A model generated the notes under the pieces. The model was not told the origin of the DNA. It ran no database searches and saw only the letters and a list, made by a program, of their open reading frames with translations. Below are positions 8,817 through 17,493 of a stretch of 64,000 bases of DNA, one piece after another (the stretch's first letter is position 1; each line of letters begins with the position of its first letter). The DNA comes from Rhodococcus qingshengii JCM 15477. GTDB lineage: Bacteria > Actinomycetota > Actinomycetes > Mycobacteriales > Mycobacteriaceae. A program made the position numbers and the translations under genes. The stretch is taken from positions 1,098,501 through 1,162,500 of the forward strand of contig NZ_CP096563.1 in the NCBI RefSeq assembly GCF_023221595.1, in the 5' to 3' direction.

Positions 8817-10040
8817 CTATGTGTACCAGGTGGGTTCGGGAATCTCGCCGGTCAGAAAACGACTACCGACTTCACGGCGCTTGTACGCGAGCGGATCGTG
8901 AAGGGTATGCGTCCGGATGTTGCGCCAGTAGATATCCAGGCCGACATCGTTGGACGTGGCTCTGGCACCGGTCAGTTCGAAGATCTTGTTGCTGATCTCC
9001 AAGGAGACGTCGGCGGCGCGAAGTTTTGCGGCCGCGATGCGTACGGCGAGGTCGCCGCGAGCCTGCTCGGTGAGGTTTTCGCGAGCGTCGTGGAGCACTG
9101 CGTCGGCCTCACGGCTGACCTGATCCACGAAGGCCTCCGCCGCCCACAGCTTCGATTGCAAGTCGCCGTAGCCCTCACGGAGGTACCACTCGTCGGTTGC
9201 GATTTCGCGGTTGTCACCGCCGTACGGCCATGGACGCGTACGGGTTCGGGTGTACTCGGCCGCAGTGTCCAGTGCGCCACGGGCGATCCCGAGGTAGAAG
9301 TTCGCGAACACGATCTCGATCGCGGGGAAGTTCAGGGTGTTGTAGACCAGAGGTTGGAATTCCTTGTCGACAAAGCCTGCCGCACTTGCCCAGTCGACCT
9401 CGACGTCGTTGATCTCGACACTGCCCGAATCGGTGAGGCGCTGCCCGAGGTTGTCCCAATCGCCGCGGAAGACTATGCCGTCCTGAGCAGTCGGCACGAT
9501 TGCGAACACATGCGTCGCAGTTCCGTCGATGATTCCTTCGAGCACCGTGAGGTCGGTGACTCGGCCGCCGGTGGAAAACGACTTCACACCGTTGAACACC
9601 AGGGTGTCTCCGCGGTCCGCGACGGTGAGGTCGGTGTCTCGAGGGTTGACCGCGCCGCCGAAGAAGAATCGGTTGCTCGTGTACAGCTCCTCGACAGCGG
9701 AGATCTGCGGATCGGTTCCGACCAATCTGGCTGCCCATGCCCACAGGTAGTGGTATCCGAGCAGTTGTCCGATGGAGCCGTCGGCGCGGGCGATCTCCCG
9801 AACCACCTTGTAGGCGGTCTCCCATCGCTGCCCGCCGCCGCCGAACTCGACCGGGCCCAGGAGCGTCACAAGACCACTGTCCTTGAGCAGCTGAACTTCT
9901 CGGAACGGTGGTTCGCCGGCTCGGTCGCGGGCGAGTGCGTCGGCGGCAAGGATGTTGCTCACCTCGCGAGCCCGGTCGATCCAGCCCTCGGATGTTTCGG
10001 GAACGCCGACGAAGACTTCGGTTTCACTGGTCACGGTCAT
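8817..10040 (-). CDS. DszC-like flavin-dependent monooxygenase (acyl-CoA dehydrogenase fold)
   Basis: 407-aa member of the acyl-CoA dehydrogenase fold that resembles DszC, the FMNH2-dependent dibenzothiophene monooxygenase, rather than true dehydrogenases. Shared segments include VVREIARADGSIGQLLGYHY, the DNLGQRLTDSGSVEINDV block, FANFYLGIARGALDTAAEYTRTRTRPW, and a terminal FWRNVRTHSLHDP-like sequence (YWRNIRTHTLHDPLAYKRREVG). It probably oxygenates an organosulfur or related compound using reduced flavin from a separate reductase; no reductase gene lies in the window. The start overlaps the stop of the upstream paralogue by 4 bp. The substrate is unknown. Confidence 0.82.
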   Translation of the reverse strand: MTVTSETEVFVGVPETSEGWIDRAREVSNILAADALARDRAGEPPFREVQLLKDSGLVTLLGPVEFGGGGQRWETAYKVVREIARADGSIGQLLGYHYLWAWAARLVGTDPQISAVEELYTSNRFFFGGAVNPRDTDLTVADRGDTLVFNGVKSFSTGGRVTDLTVLEGIIDGTATHVFAIVPTAQDGIVFRGDWDNLGQRLTDSGSVEINDVEVDWASAAGFVDKEFQPLVYNTLNFPAIEIVFANFYLGIARGALDTAAEYTRTRTRPWPYGGDNREIATDEWYLREGYGDLQSKLWAAEAFVDQVSREADAVLHDARENLTEQARGDLAVRIAAAKLRAADVSLEISNKIFELTGARATSNDVGLDIYWRNIRTHTLHDPLAYKRREVGSRFLTGEIPEPTWYT

Positions 10041-11314
10041 GCGTGTTCATCCTTTTCGGTCGGTGCGGTCCCGATGGCCCACACGTAAATCGGTTCGGTT
10101 CCGTTGATTTCGTAGTCGCCGACAACTTTGGATTTGAAGACGACCGGATTGTGGCTGGCGACCGTGCGGGCGTTGCGCCAGAATCGATCGAGATCGAGGT
10201 CGCGGCTGACTCCGGAAGCACCGAGTGCGTCGAAGATCTTGGCCGTGGCCGGCACGACGAGTCCGATTGAGGCGACTTGCCCTCGCCCCGAATCGATTTC
10301 GGCTGCGATGTTGGCGGCCTTCTCTTCCTCCGGCGAGCCGGAGAATGCGGCTTCGTAAGCCCATTGGGACGACTGTGCTGCGTGCAGTGCAACGGCCTCG
10401 GCTGCAAAGGCAGCAGAGGACACCTCGCCGACAACTTGCTGGATCTGCGAATCCTGCGCGTATCTCGAAGCGTTGCCGTGACTGAAGGTTCGAGTACGAG
10501 AGGCAACTCGACGAGAGATCTCGATCGTCGCAGCCTTGGCGATGCCGGCGAGAGTGGCGAGGTGGAACAATTGGTAGAACGCGGTCTGGTATTTGAATCG
10601 CGTCGAGAAGTCGAAGATGTTCTCCGGCTGGACTATTGCGTCCTCGTAGACGGACGAACCGGAGCCAGTCGTCTGCTGACCGAACCCGTTCCAATCGTCA
10701 CTGTGTGTGACACCGGGTTGTCTCGCCTCGACCGCCGCGATCACGAATGCGCCGGTGTCGGTGCGCTGCGAGTACAGGTCGATCCAGTCGGCGAAGATGG
10801 AACCCGTGCTGTAGAACTTTGCCCCGTTCGCCAGGAAATGGTCGGCATCGGGTGCGGGCGAGACCTTGGTATTGGCTTCGCCCAATGCAACGTCGCCGAT
10901 TTCGGTCCATGCGTTGCCGACCAACTGTCCCTCCGCGAAGCGTCGGAGCCAGATGTCACGCTCCGGGCCGGGGTCGGCGACCAGTCGGTCTTCGACAAAC
11001 GCGAAATGTCCGCGCAGGGCCTGGGTGATATTGGAATCGGCGCTCGACAGCTCGACTAGTAAGCGGATCAATTGCGGGATGCTCGCACCCGATCCACCGT
11101 GTGTTGTCGGCACCCGAACGGCGCCGAAGCCTGCATTCTTGAGCGCGTCGATCTGTCGGAAGGGAAGCACGTGATCGCGTTCGCGTTCGACGACGCCTTG
11201 TGCGATGTCCGCGAAGATCGGACGGAATTTCTCTGCCAGTGTTTCGTAGTCGACCTCACTTTTGATCGGATCAGCAGACCGGGGTACGGCATTCGGCGTC
11301 AGTGCGGTGGTCAT
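10037..11314 (-). CDS. SfnB/DszC-family flavin monooxygenase (acyl-CoA dehydrogenase fold)
   Basis: 425-aa relative of the downstream gene, closer to the SfnB 'sulfur acquisition oxidoreductase' group. It has VRVPTTHGGSGASIPQLIRL, DSNITQALRGHF, the DDWNGFGQQTTGSGSSVYED flavin-proximal block, and FWRNARTVASHNPVVFKSKVVG at the end. It likely forms a two-gene unit with the DszC-like enzyme (ATGA overlap). ATG 11314 is used; an in-frame GTG at 11338 is possible and neither has a strong ribosome site. The iron-regulated Suc_Fer gene ends 125 bp upstream on the same strand, so read-through is conceivable. The role in sulfur scavenging is inferred from family membership. Confidence 0.78.
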   Translation of the reverse strand: MTTALTPNAVPRSADPIKSEVDYETLAEKFRPIFADIAQGVVERERDHVLPFRQIDALKNAGFGAVRVPTTHGGSGASIPQLIRLLVELSSADSNITQALRGHFAFVEDRLVADPGPERDIWLRRFAEGQLVGNAWTEIGDVALGEANTKVSPAPDADHFLANGAKFYSTGSIFADWIDLYSQRTDTGAFVIAAVEARQPGVTHSDDWNGFGQQTTGSGSSVYEDAIVQPENIFDFSTRFKYQTAFYQLFHLATLAGIAKAATIEISRRVASRTRTFSHGNASRYAQDSQIQQVVGEVSSAAFAAEAVALHAAQSSQWAYEAAFSGSPEEEKAANIAAEIDSGRGQVASIGLVVPATAKIFDALGASGVSRDLDLDRFWRNARTVASHNPVVFKSKVVGDYEINGTEPIYVWAIGTAPTEKDEHA

Positions 11315-11439
11315 GGGAAGAATGCAAGCTGTAAACACCAGGGGCGTCGATCCTTCATCGCGACCTGATTCGAAGTGTTGTCAGTCAGCGCAAATCTCGG
11401 TTCGATGGCCTGCCGGGCACTCTTGTCGAAATCGAGTGG

Positions 11440-12420
11440 TCAGTGGGGTTGCTCGCGAACGTGCTCGACGGTCCATCCGCTCCATTCGACGGTCCCTCCG
11501 GCACCACAATCATGTCGGAACGGCAGCCCTGGAGGACCGGAGCGAACGACGACGCGAAAGTCTCTCCCCTCCAACCGAAGATCGACAGTCGTGTGTTCTC
11601 CGTCCATACTCTCGCTGATGCTCTCGAGTGCGTCCGTGGCGACGATGTCGGTGGCGCGTCGGACTGCGTGTTCGGCGGCCTGAGCGGCCTGTGACAGTGC
11701 CGCCCGGCCGCGCAGGTGCAGCAGCTCCAATTCTCCGGCTTGGTATTTTTCGGCTGCATCGATTGCGGAGTTGCCGTCCAGTCGGCTGAAATAGACTGCG
11801 GCGGGCCACGCAATCATGTTGGCCGCGAAACGATCTCCGCCGATGTGACTGCATTCCCACACATCTGCGATCTGTGCCGCGTTCAGCGCCGCCACGACCG
11901 GGCGGCCGAGTTCCGCGCAGCACGCATCCTTCTTTCCATGTGTGCAGACTGCGAAGAGCGGTTCCGTGCGGGAGCGGCCGAAGTCGGGTTCCGCTCCGGT
12001 GGCCATCGATTCGAACGGCAGTACCGACAGGTCCTCGTATCGGTCGACCGACCCTTCCCGCATCCATTGGCGTGTGCCGTCCGTCCAGGCGAGTACGCAC
12101 GTCGGGGTGAGGACTCGGCGGTTGCGGGTCCGCCGGATCACCACGACACGGATACGGCCCTGCGCTGCGTAGATTTTTTCGGTGAGCGCGACGGGGAGAA
12201 TGTCGTCAGGGGCGGACGCCGGCCAGGGGTCGGGGTGCTCGATCAATACCCACAGATGTGTCATTCCGGCGCGACCGACCATAGGTTCGCCGGCGGTCGA
12301 CGACTGCCGTGTACAGGCGTGAGGGCGTCGACTGGTTTGCGGATTGGCGACAAATTCCGGAAAGCACTGCATAGATGCCTTCCCCAGGACACCGTCGCTG
12401 TGGCAGGGGAGGGAAGACAT
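11440..12420 (-). CDS. Suc_Fer-like thioredoxin-fold [2Fe-2S] protein
   Basis: 326-aa protein of the 'sucrase/ferredoxin-like' family. Cys36 with GEPMVGRAG and VLIEHPDPW forms the N-terminal signature; CTHGKKDACC (residues 159-168) and WECSHIGGDRFAAN (about 188-201) are the paired cysteine/histidine motifs of the thioredoxin-like [2Fe-2S] domain. The true activity is not established for the family; an electron-transfer or iron-release role is plausible. GGAG lies 7 nt before ATG 12420. An IdeR box begins 18 bp upstream and is shared with the divergent siderophore-binding lipoprotein, which ties this gene to iron starvation. Confidence 0.82.
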   Translation of the reverse strand: MSSLPCHSDGVLGKASMQCFPEFVANPQTSRRPHACTRQSSTAGEPMVGRAGMTHLWVLIEHPDPWPASAPDDILPVALTEKIYAAQGRIRVVVIRRTRNRRVLTPTCVLAWTDGTRQWMREGSVDRYEDLSVLPFESMATGAEPDFGRSRTEPLFAVCTHGKKDACCAELGRPVVAALNAAQIADVWECSHIGGDRFAANMIAWPAAVYFSRLDGNSAIDAAEKYQAGELELLHLRGRAALSQAAQAAEHAVRRATDIVATDALESISESMDGEHTTVDLRLEGRDFRVVVRSGPPGLPFRHDCGAGGTVEWSGWTVEHVREQPH

Positions 12421-12437
12421 GATGAGGCTCCAGTCTC

Positions 12438-12456
12438 GTAGGTTAGGCTCACCAGA
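12438..12456. promoter_or_regulatory. IdeR/DtxR iron box shared by divergent genes
   Basis: GTAGGTTAGGCTCACCAGA matches the IdeR consensus at 15 of 19 positions with an intact AGGTTAGGCT half. It lies 18 bp from the Suc_Fer start and 86 bp from the lipoprotein start, so one site could repress both directions. Confidence 0.82.
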
Positions 12457-12542
12457 CTATTGGATGGTGAATCCTTTGCTCAGCCGTGGTGAATGCGCGT
12501 GGCTGTGACGGTCGAAAGCAGTCGGTAACAGGAGTGTTGGGA

Positions 12543-13481
12543 ATGAAACGCAGTAACTCGCGGGCGAAGTACGTGCTGGGTGGTTTTGTCCTCGCCGCCA
12601 TCGTGGCAACGACAACGGCGTGTGGCAGTGACGACAAGACCGATTCCGGCAGTCAGTCTGCCGACACCGTGCACGCGGTCACCCACGCCCGCGGAACTAC
12701 CGACGTACCGACGGATCCGCAGCGAGTTGTCGTGCTCGAGCCGGTTCAGCTCGACACGTCGGTAGCGCTCGGCGTGATTCCCGTGGGCACCGCGGTACTC
12801 AGCGAGACGACCGGCGTTCCGGCGTACCTCGGTGAGAAAGCGGCGGAGATCGAGATGGTCGGAACCGTCGCGGCACCGAACCTCGAGAAGATCGTCGCAC
12901 TGAGCCCGGACCTGATCATCGGAACGGAATCGCGGCACGGTGATATGTACGAGCAGCTCGCTGCCATCGCACCGACCGTCTACATGGCAACTCAGACCGA
13001 TCCGTGGCAGGACAACGTCCAGTTCGTCGCAGAGGCGTTGAACAAGACCGATCAGGCAGGTGAACTGCTCGGTGACTACACGGCACGCTGCGAGGAAGTG
13101 GCGAGCAAGCACAGCACCGAGGGCAAGACCGCTCAGCTGATCCGCCCACGCGACGACGTTCTGACGCTGTACGGACCCACGTCGTTTGCCGGAAGCACTC
13201 TCGAATGTGCTGGACTCACGATTCCCGCACGCGACTGGGAGAACTCGATCTCGGTGGACCTCTCCCCGGAATTCGTCTCCGGAGCCAACGCCGACCTCAT
13301 CCTGGTCACCTCCGCGAAACCGGCCGATGCCGGCACGATGCCGAAGGCCGTGGCCGACAACGCCGGATTCTTCCCGAACCCGCATCTGGTGGACATGTCC
13401 TACTGGATCACCGGCGTCGGACCGCTCGGCGGCCTCACCGTTCTGGACGACCTCGATCGCATTCTCGGAGCGTCGAATTAG
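12543..13481 (+). CDS. iron-siderophore ABC transporter substrate-binding lipoprotein (second copy)
   Basis: 312-aa lipoprotein with lipobox TTTAC (acylated Cys27), followed by a periplasmic-binding fold of the FecB/FepB type: RGTTDVPTDPQRVVVLEPVQLD, then LEKIVALSPDLIIGTESRH, YEQLAAIAPTVYMA, and a C-terminal lobe ending VGPLGGLTVLDDLDRIL. AGGAG at 8 nt supports ATG 12543 over an in-frame GTG 57 bp earlier. It should bind a ferric siderophore different from that of the protein at 654-1676, since the two share only family-level features. It diverges from the Suc_Fer gene across an IdeR box. No permease genes are adjacent. Confidence 0.88.
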   Translation: MKRSNSRAKYVLGGFVLAAIVATTTACGSDDKTDSGSQSADTVHAVTHARGTTDVPTDPQRVVVLEPVQLDTSVALGVIPVGTAVLSETTGVPAYLGEKAAEIEMVGTVAAPNLEKIVALSPDLIIGTESRHGDMYEQLAAIAPTVYMATQTDPWQDNVQFVAEALNKTDQAGELLGDYTARCEEVASKHSTEGKTAQLIRPRDDVLTLYGPTSFAGSTLECAGLTIPARDWENSISVDLSPEFVSGANADLILVTSAKPADAGTMPKAVADNAGFFPNPHLVDMSYWITGVGPLGGLTVLDDLDRILGASN

Positions 13482-13528
13482 CAGTGCGCGAAGGAGCAGT
13501 GCGTGAGAGAGTCGCTAAGTTGGAGCCT

Positions 13529-14026
13529 ATGACAACTCCAGTACAGAACATCGCGATCAACACCCTCGGTGGCGTGCCCACCTCTTTGGGTGAATACGAC
13601 GGCCGCGCCGTCCTCGTGGTCAACGTCGCGTCCAAGTGTGGACTGACCCCGCAGTACGCGGCGCTCGAGAAGCTGGCCAGCGAGTACGCCGATCGCGGTC
13701 TGACCGTGATCGGTATCCCGTGCAACCAGTTCATGGGGCAGGAACCGGGTACCGCCGAAGAGATCGAGACGTTCTGCTCCACTACCTACGGCGTCACGTT
13801 CCCGCTTCTCGAGAAGATCGAGGTGAACGGCGAAAACCAGCATCCGCTGTACGCCGAGCTCACCAAGGCGGCCGACGCCGAAGGCGCTGCGGGAGACATT
13901 CAGTGGAACTTCGAGAAGTTCCTGATCGGACCGGACGGCACCGTCGTCAACCGCTTCCGTCCGCGGACCGAGCCTGACGCACCCGAGGTTGTCGCCGCGA
14001 TCGAAGCTGCGCTTCCCAAGAACTAG
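13529..14026 (+). CDS. glutathione peroxidase family thiol peroxidase
   Basis: 165-aa GPx-family peroxidase with redox Cys37 in VNVASKCGLTPQYA, a second Cys65 in IPCNQFMGQEPG, and the WNFEKFLIGPDG tryptophan motif. Because actinomycetes lack glutathione, such enzymes normally use thioredoxin or mycothiol-linked reductants to remove hydroperoxides. The start is ATG 13529, 47 bp after the siderophore lipoprotein, which allows cotranscription. Ribosome-site spacing is short, so the exact start is uncertain. A 28-bp palindrome terminates the gene. Confidence 0.88.
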   Translation: MTTPVQNIAINTLGGVPTSLGEYDGRAVLVVNVASKCGLTPQYAALEKLASEYADRGLTVIGIPCNQFMGQEPGTAEEIETFCSTTYGVTFPLLEKIEVNGENQHPLYAELTKAADAEGAAGDIQWNFEKFLIGPDGTVVNRFRPRTEPDAPEVVAAIEAALPKN

Positions 14027-14058
14027 AGGTTTCCAAGAACCAGTAGGTGCGCTGAAAA

Positions 14059-14086
14059 CTGCCGCCGGATGATCATCCGGCGGCAG
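14059..14086 (+). terminator. perfect palindromic terminator after the peroxidase gene
   Basis: CTGCCGCCGGATGA is followed directly by its exact reverse complement TCATCCGGCGGCAG, giving a 14-bp perfect stem 32 bp after the peroxidase stop. Confidence 0.7.
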
Positions 14087-14120
14087 TGTGCTGTTCACCC
14101 ACAGCTGCCACTATCGGAGT

Positions 14121-14825
14121 ATGTCCGCAGAACTGATCGTGTCGGTATCCGGAATCAGAGACGAGACATGTTATCTCGCTGCCGGATTCGCAGACGAGAT
14201 GGACACTCGAGGTGTCCGCTTGTCGCTCCTGGTGGCGCCGCGACTGAAGGACAAATACCGACTGGCCGACGACGCGGTGACGACGGCTTGGCTGCGTGAG
14301 CGTCGCGAGCACGGCGATGCCATCGTTCTGCACGGCTACGACCAGGCCGCGACCAAGCGTCGCCGAGCCGAGTTCGCCACTCTGTCGAAGCACGAAGCGA
14401 AACTGCGACTACTCGCTGCGGACCGCGTTCTCGAGCATGCAGGCCTTCGGACCCGGGTGTTCGCACCGCCGCGCTGGGTGGCATCGCCCGGTGCCATGTC
14501 GGTGTTGCCGGAGACGGGCTTTCGCACGATGGCAGGCCTCGGGGCAGTACATGATCTGACCCGCGGAACCTTGCAACGGGGAAGGGTTTTCGGGATCGGC
14601 GAAGGCTTCAAGGCCGAGCCGTGGTGGTGTCGCGCATTGGTTCTCGGAGCCGGGCGTGCCGCCAAACGTGGGGGGCTGGTCAGATTGTCGATCACGGCCA
14701 AGCAGTTGGGAAACGAGGGCCCACGTCAGGCCGTCCTCGACGCCGTCGACCTTGCCCTCTTCCACGAAGCCGACTCGCAGGTGTATCGGTGGAACTCCCC
14801 GTCTCAGGAGCTCGGCGCTGCCTGA
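14121..14825 (+). CDS. DUF2334 polysaccharide deacetylase-like protein
   Basis: 234-aa cytoplasmic protein of the DUF2334 branch of the NodB-like deacetylase superfamily. It begins SAELIVSVSGIRDETCY and continues VSLLVAPRLKDKY-like, HGDAIVLHGYDQA, FAPPRWVASPGAM and a terminal ALFHEADSQVYRW. His and Asp residues are present in the HGYD motif and in HEAD. Reaction and substrate are not known for this branch. ATG 14121 agrees with relatives, although GGAG is unusually close; GTG 14088 is the alternative. It stands alone after a terminator. Confidence 0.72.
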   Translation: MSAELIVSVSGIRDETCYLAAGFADEMDTRGVRLSLLVAPRLKDKYRLADDAVTTAWLRERREHGDAIVLHGYDQAATKRRRAEFATLSKHEAKLRLLAADRVLEHAGLRTRVFAPPRWVASPGAMSVLPETGFRTMAGLGAVHDLTRGTLQRGRVFGIGEGFKAEPWWCRALVLGAGRAAKRGGLVRLSITAKQLGNEGPRQAVLDAVDLALFHEADSQVYRWNSPSQELGAA

Positions 14826-15052
14826 ATTCGGCAGTTGGCAACTATTTGATAGCTACGAGACTATGTCGTCTGTCCGGGTTGTCCGAGCGGGCAGACTCTT
14901 CGCGTTTCTCCACTTCCTTGCTGGTAGTAGTGCAGAGTGGGTCAAAATCGCATAAAACGGACGATTAATTAGAGCGCTGGGTCAGCCAACTCTCCCACTG
15001 CTAGAGTGCGTGCAGTTAATCTGCCGCTAGTAGATGGGATTGGGATCTCGCC

Positions 15053-16432
15053 ATGCGCACGAGAGTGTTCTCCAAGTCGGCCGAGGGTCTTGTCGCCGTG
15101 GCTGTGGGCGCAGTCGTCTGTGCTGCGTTCGTTCCGGCGCTCGCGTCTGCCGCTCCGACCGGCGCGGTTCACACGCTGCCGACGGGCAGTGTCGACGGCG
15201 GGTCGAGCGGATCGAGCGGATCGAGCGATGGCGTCCGCACCGCAACCGTCGACGATGAAGGTGAGCAACTCACACTGCGCCTTCACAAGATGAACCTGCG
15301 GGGATCCGAGTTCTCGATGGCTGTGCAAGACAGCGACGGAGAGCTGACCGACGCGGTGATCCCGGCGCCCCGTTCGTACATCGGCAGCGTGGAAGGGCGT
15401 CCGGACGCAATCGTCTCGGCCATCGTCGACTCCGCCGGAACACTGCGCGGGCAGGTGATTTTCGATCGTGGTGTTTCGATAGAGTTCGTCGGATCCGAGG
15501 TGGTCGGTCGCAGCACGGCGCCGATCGACGCAAAACCCAAGTGGCCCACCGCGGCCATTGCGCCGGCCTCGGCCGCAAGGGTCGGCAAGACGGTCAAGCA
15601 GTTCGTGGTCGGACTGGACCTCAGTGGCGAGTGGTACTCCGCGCACGGCGCAGGCAGTGCCGCCGTCGCTCTGGATCGGGCCGAGGAATCAATGGCCCGC
15701 ACCGCTGCCATCTGGATCAGAGACGTCGGGATTCGGCCGGTCCTCGGTCGAGTTGTCCTGCGGGCAGATTCCGCCGGCGATCCGTACTCGAGCAGTTGTG
15801 AAAATCTCGAGCAGTTGGAAGATCTGTGGTCCGATCAGGTCGGGTCGAGTGTCGATCAGGCAACCGTCGTGTGCGCATCCGGTGGCGGAAATGCCTACTA
15901 CTCGAAGTTCGAACTCGACCACAGCTACGCGCATGTCGGTGCCGAGTCCGACGGCAACTTCAGCCGCGTTCTCCGCCACGAGTTGGGCCACAACTTCTAT
16001 GCCGACGACTACCACGGCGGCGGCGCCGAGGGATCGACCATCATGAACGGTAACGACCTCTCGCGCTTCGACGGCACCGAATTCGCTGCCATCGTCGATG
16101 CGGCGGAGGTTGCCTCGGCTCGACTCGACGACGTCGGTCGGTACACGGCAAGCCCGATCCCGCCGTACGCCGCACTCGACACCGCGCGGGTCCGCTCAGG
16201 CGGCACAGTCACCGTCGACGCCGTCGCGAATGATCATGACAGCAACGGAGATTCGATCAAAGTGACCGGCGTCGGGGCGACGTCACTTCTCGGTGGCACC
16301 GTGAAGCTCGAAAACGGCGAAGTGGTGTTCGAAGCCGGAACGAAGGCAGGCACCGACAGGATTCTCTACACACTCACCGACGCAGCCGGTGGCACGAGCA
16401 CCGGCTGGATCATCGTCGATGTGAGTGCGTGA
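15053..16432 (+). CDS. secreted zinc metalloprotease with C-terminal Ig-like domain
   Basis: 459-aa exported zincin. A signal peptide (residues 1-33, cleavage near ALASAAP) leads to a Gly/Ser linker and a prodomain-like region. The catalytic core has HELGHNFYADD (residues 309-319): His309, Glu310 and His313 are the zinc site, and Asp319 stands where metzincins have their third His, as in snapalysins. An IMNGNDLSRF segment (about 331-340) may form the Met-turn. Four cysteines could form disulfides. Residues about 370-459 form a bacterial Ig/cadherin-like domain (VANDHDSNGDS, ILYTLTDAAGG). No adjacent inhibitor or exporter gene is seen. Confidence 0.8.
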   Translation: MRTRVFSKSAEGLVAVAVGAVVCAAFVPALASAAPTGAVHTLPTGSVDGGSSGSSGSSDGVRTATVDDEGEQLTLRLHKMNLRGSEFSMAVQDSDGELTDAVIPAPRSYIGSVEGRPDAIVSAIVDSAGTLRGQVIFDRGVSIEFVGSEVVGRSTAPIDAKPKWPTAAIAPASAARVGKTVKQFVVGLDLSGEWYSAHGAGSAAVALDRAEESMARTAAIWIRDVGIRPVLGRVVLRADSAGDPYSSSCENLEQLEDLWSDQVGSSVDQATVVCASGGGNAYYSKFELDHSYAHVGAESDGNFSRVLRHELGHNFYADDYHGGGAEGSTIMNGNDLSRFDGTEFAAIVDAAEVASARLDDVGRYTASPIPPYAALDTARVRSGGTVTVDAVANDHDSNGDSIKVTGVGATSLLGGTVKLENGEVVFEAGTKAGTDRILYTLTDAAGGTSTGWIIVDVSA

Positions 16433-16440
16433 GAACCCAA

Positions 16441-17088
16441 TCAGGCGACTTCGACGCTCGACTCCTCGTCGAGAACTCGGAACTCGGTGCCGTCGGCAGC
16501 CATTTCCGAGTAGCGACCGTAGAAGATGCCTGCGGCCTCGTCGCGGATGATCGCTTGATGAATGGGAACCGCAACGCGCGGCGCCACCGCGCGGAGGTAG
16601 TCGATGGCCTCCGAGATCTTGAGCCACGGTGCGGCGGCGGGGAGGGCGAGAACGTCGATCTTTTGTTCGGGGACGTAGAGGGAATCGCCGGGATGCATGA
16701 ACCGTGCCGGGTTGGTGGCGTCACCGAGGAGGAACGCGGTGTTGTCGATCATCGGTAGGTCCGGATGGATGATTGCGTGCTCTCCGCCCGTTCCGGTCAC
16801 CTCGACGTCGCCGATGCTGAACCGGTCGCCCGGCCGGACGCCGGTCCAGCGCCCACCGAGCTTTTCAGCCGTCTGCGGATCGCTGTAGAGCACGGCGTCG
16901 GGATTCGCTTCGGCCAGTTCGGGCAGCCGCGCAGGGTCGGCGTGATCGGGGTGTTGATGTGTCACGAGGATGGCGTCGAGGCCGGTGATGCCTTCGAATC
17001 CGTGCGAGAAGTTGCCGGGATCGAAGAGGATCTTCGAGCCGTTCAACTCCACGAGCACACAGGAATGGCCAAAATGTGTCAGTCGCAT
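16441..17088 (-). CDS. MBL-fold metal-dependent hydrolase (UlaG-like)
   Basis: 215-aa metallo-beta-lactamase-fold protein of the UlaG/YtkL group. It opens MRLTHFGHSCVLVE, carries the metal motif THQHPDHAD (HxHxDH), GGEHAIIHP, and a late VPIHQAIIRDEA His. The substrate is unknown. ATG 17088 fits family length and the conserved opening; a longer frame from 17151 adds residues unlike relatives. It is divergent from purS across 165 bp. Confidence 0.82.
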   Translation of the reverse strand: MRLTHFGHSCVLVELNGSKILFDPGNFSHGFEGITGLDAILVTHQHPDHADPARLPELAEANPDAVLYSDPQTAEKLGGRWTGVRPGDRFSIGDVEVTGTGGEHAIIHPDLPMIDNTAFLLGDATNPARFMHPGDSLYVPEQKIDVLALPAAAPWLKISEAIDYLRAVAPRVAVPIHQAIIRDEAAGIFYGRYSEMAADGTEFRVLDEESSVEVA

Positions 17089-17253
17089 GATTTCGAGTAT
17101 GCGCCGCCCCGAAGGGACTCGCAGGCGGGTTTCACAGGTGGTCGCCGTCACGCCCCGATCACTCGATGCGAACCATCTCGGGTCCGCCCGGTAAACTGGC
17201 CATCACCCGAGCGTTTCACTCCGGGTTCGCGCACTAGTACCGAGGAGCAGCAC

Positions 17254-17493
17254 GTGGCCCGTGTCGTCGTCGAAGTCATGCCCAAGGCCGAGATTCTCGA
17301 CCCCCAGGGACAGGCAATTGTCGGGGCACTGTCTCGCCTGGGCTTTGCAGGAATATCCGATGTCCGTCAGGGCAAGCGGTTCGAGTTGGAGATCGACGGC
17401 AGTGTCGAAGACGCCGCACTCGAGAAGATCGCCGAAGGCCTGCTGGCCAACACGGTGATCGAGGATTGGACCGTCAGGCGAGTCGAGGCATGA
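17254..17493 (+). CDS. purS: phosphoribosylformylglycinamidine synthase subunit PurS
   Basis: 79-aa small subunit of the FGAM synthase complex (PurS-PurQ-PurL) that bridges the glutaminase and synthetase parts. Family marks are [19 protein letters not shown] and [14 protein letters not shown], at standard length. GTG 17254 is preceded by GAGGAG at 6 nt. The stop overlaps the purQ ATG by 4 bp, so subunits are made together. purL is not in the window. Confidence 0.95.
   Translation: MARVVVEVMPKAEILDPQGQAIVGALSRLGFAGISDVRQGKRFELEIDGSVEDAALEKIAEGLLANTVIEDWTVRRVEA

Noticed and set aside
10037..11314. ordinary acyl-CoA dehydrogenase acting in beta-oxidation
   Set aside because: The catalytic Glu region and neighbours of fatty-acid operons are lacking, while DszC/SfnB-type blocks are present.
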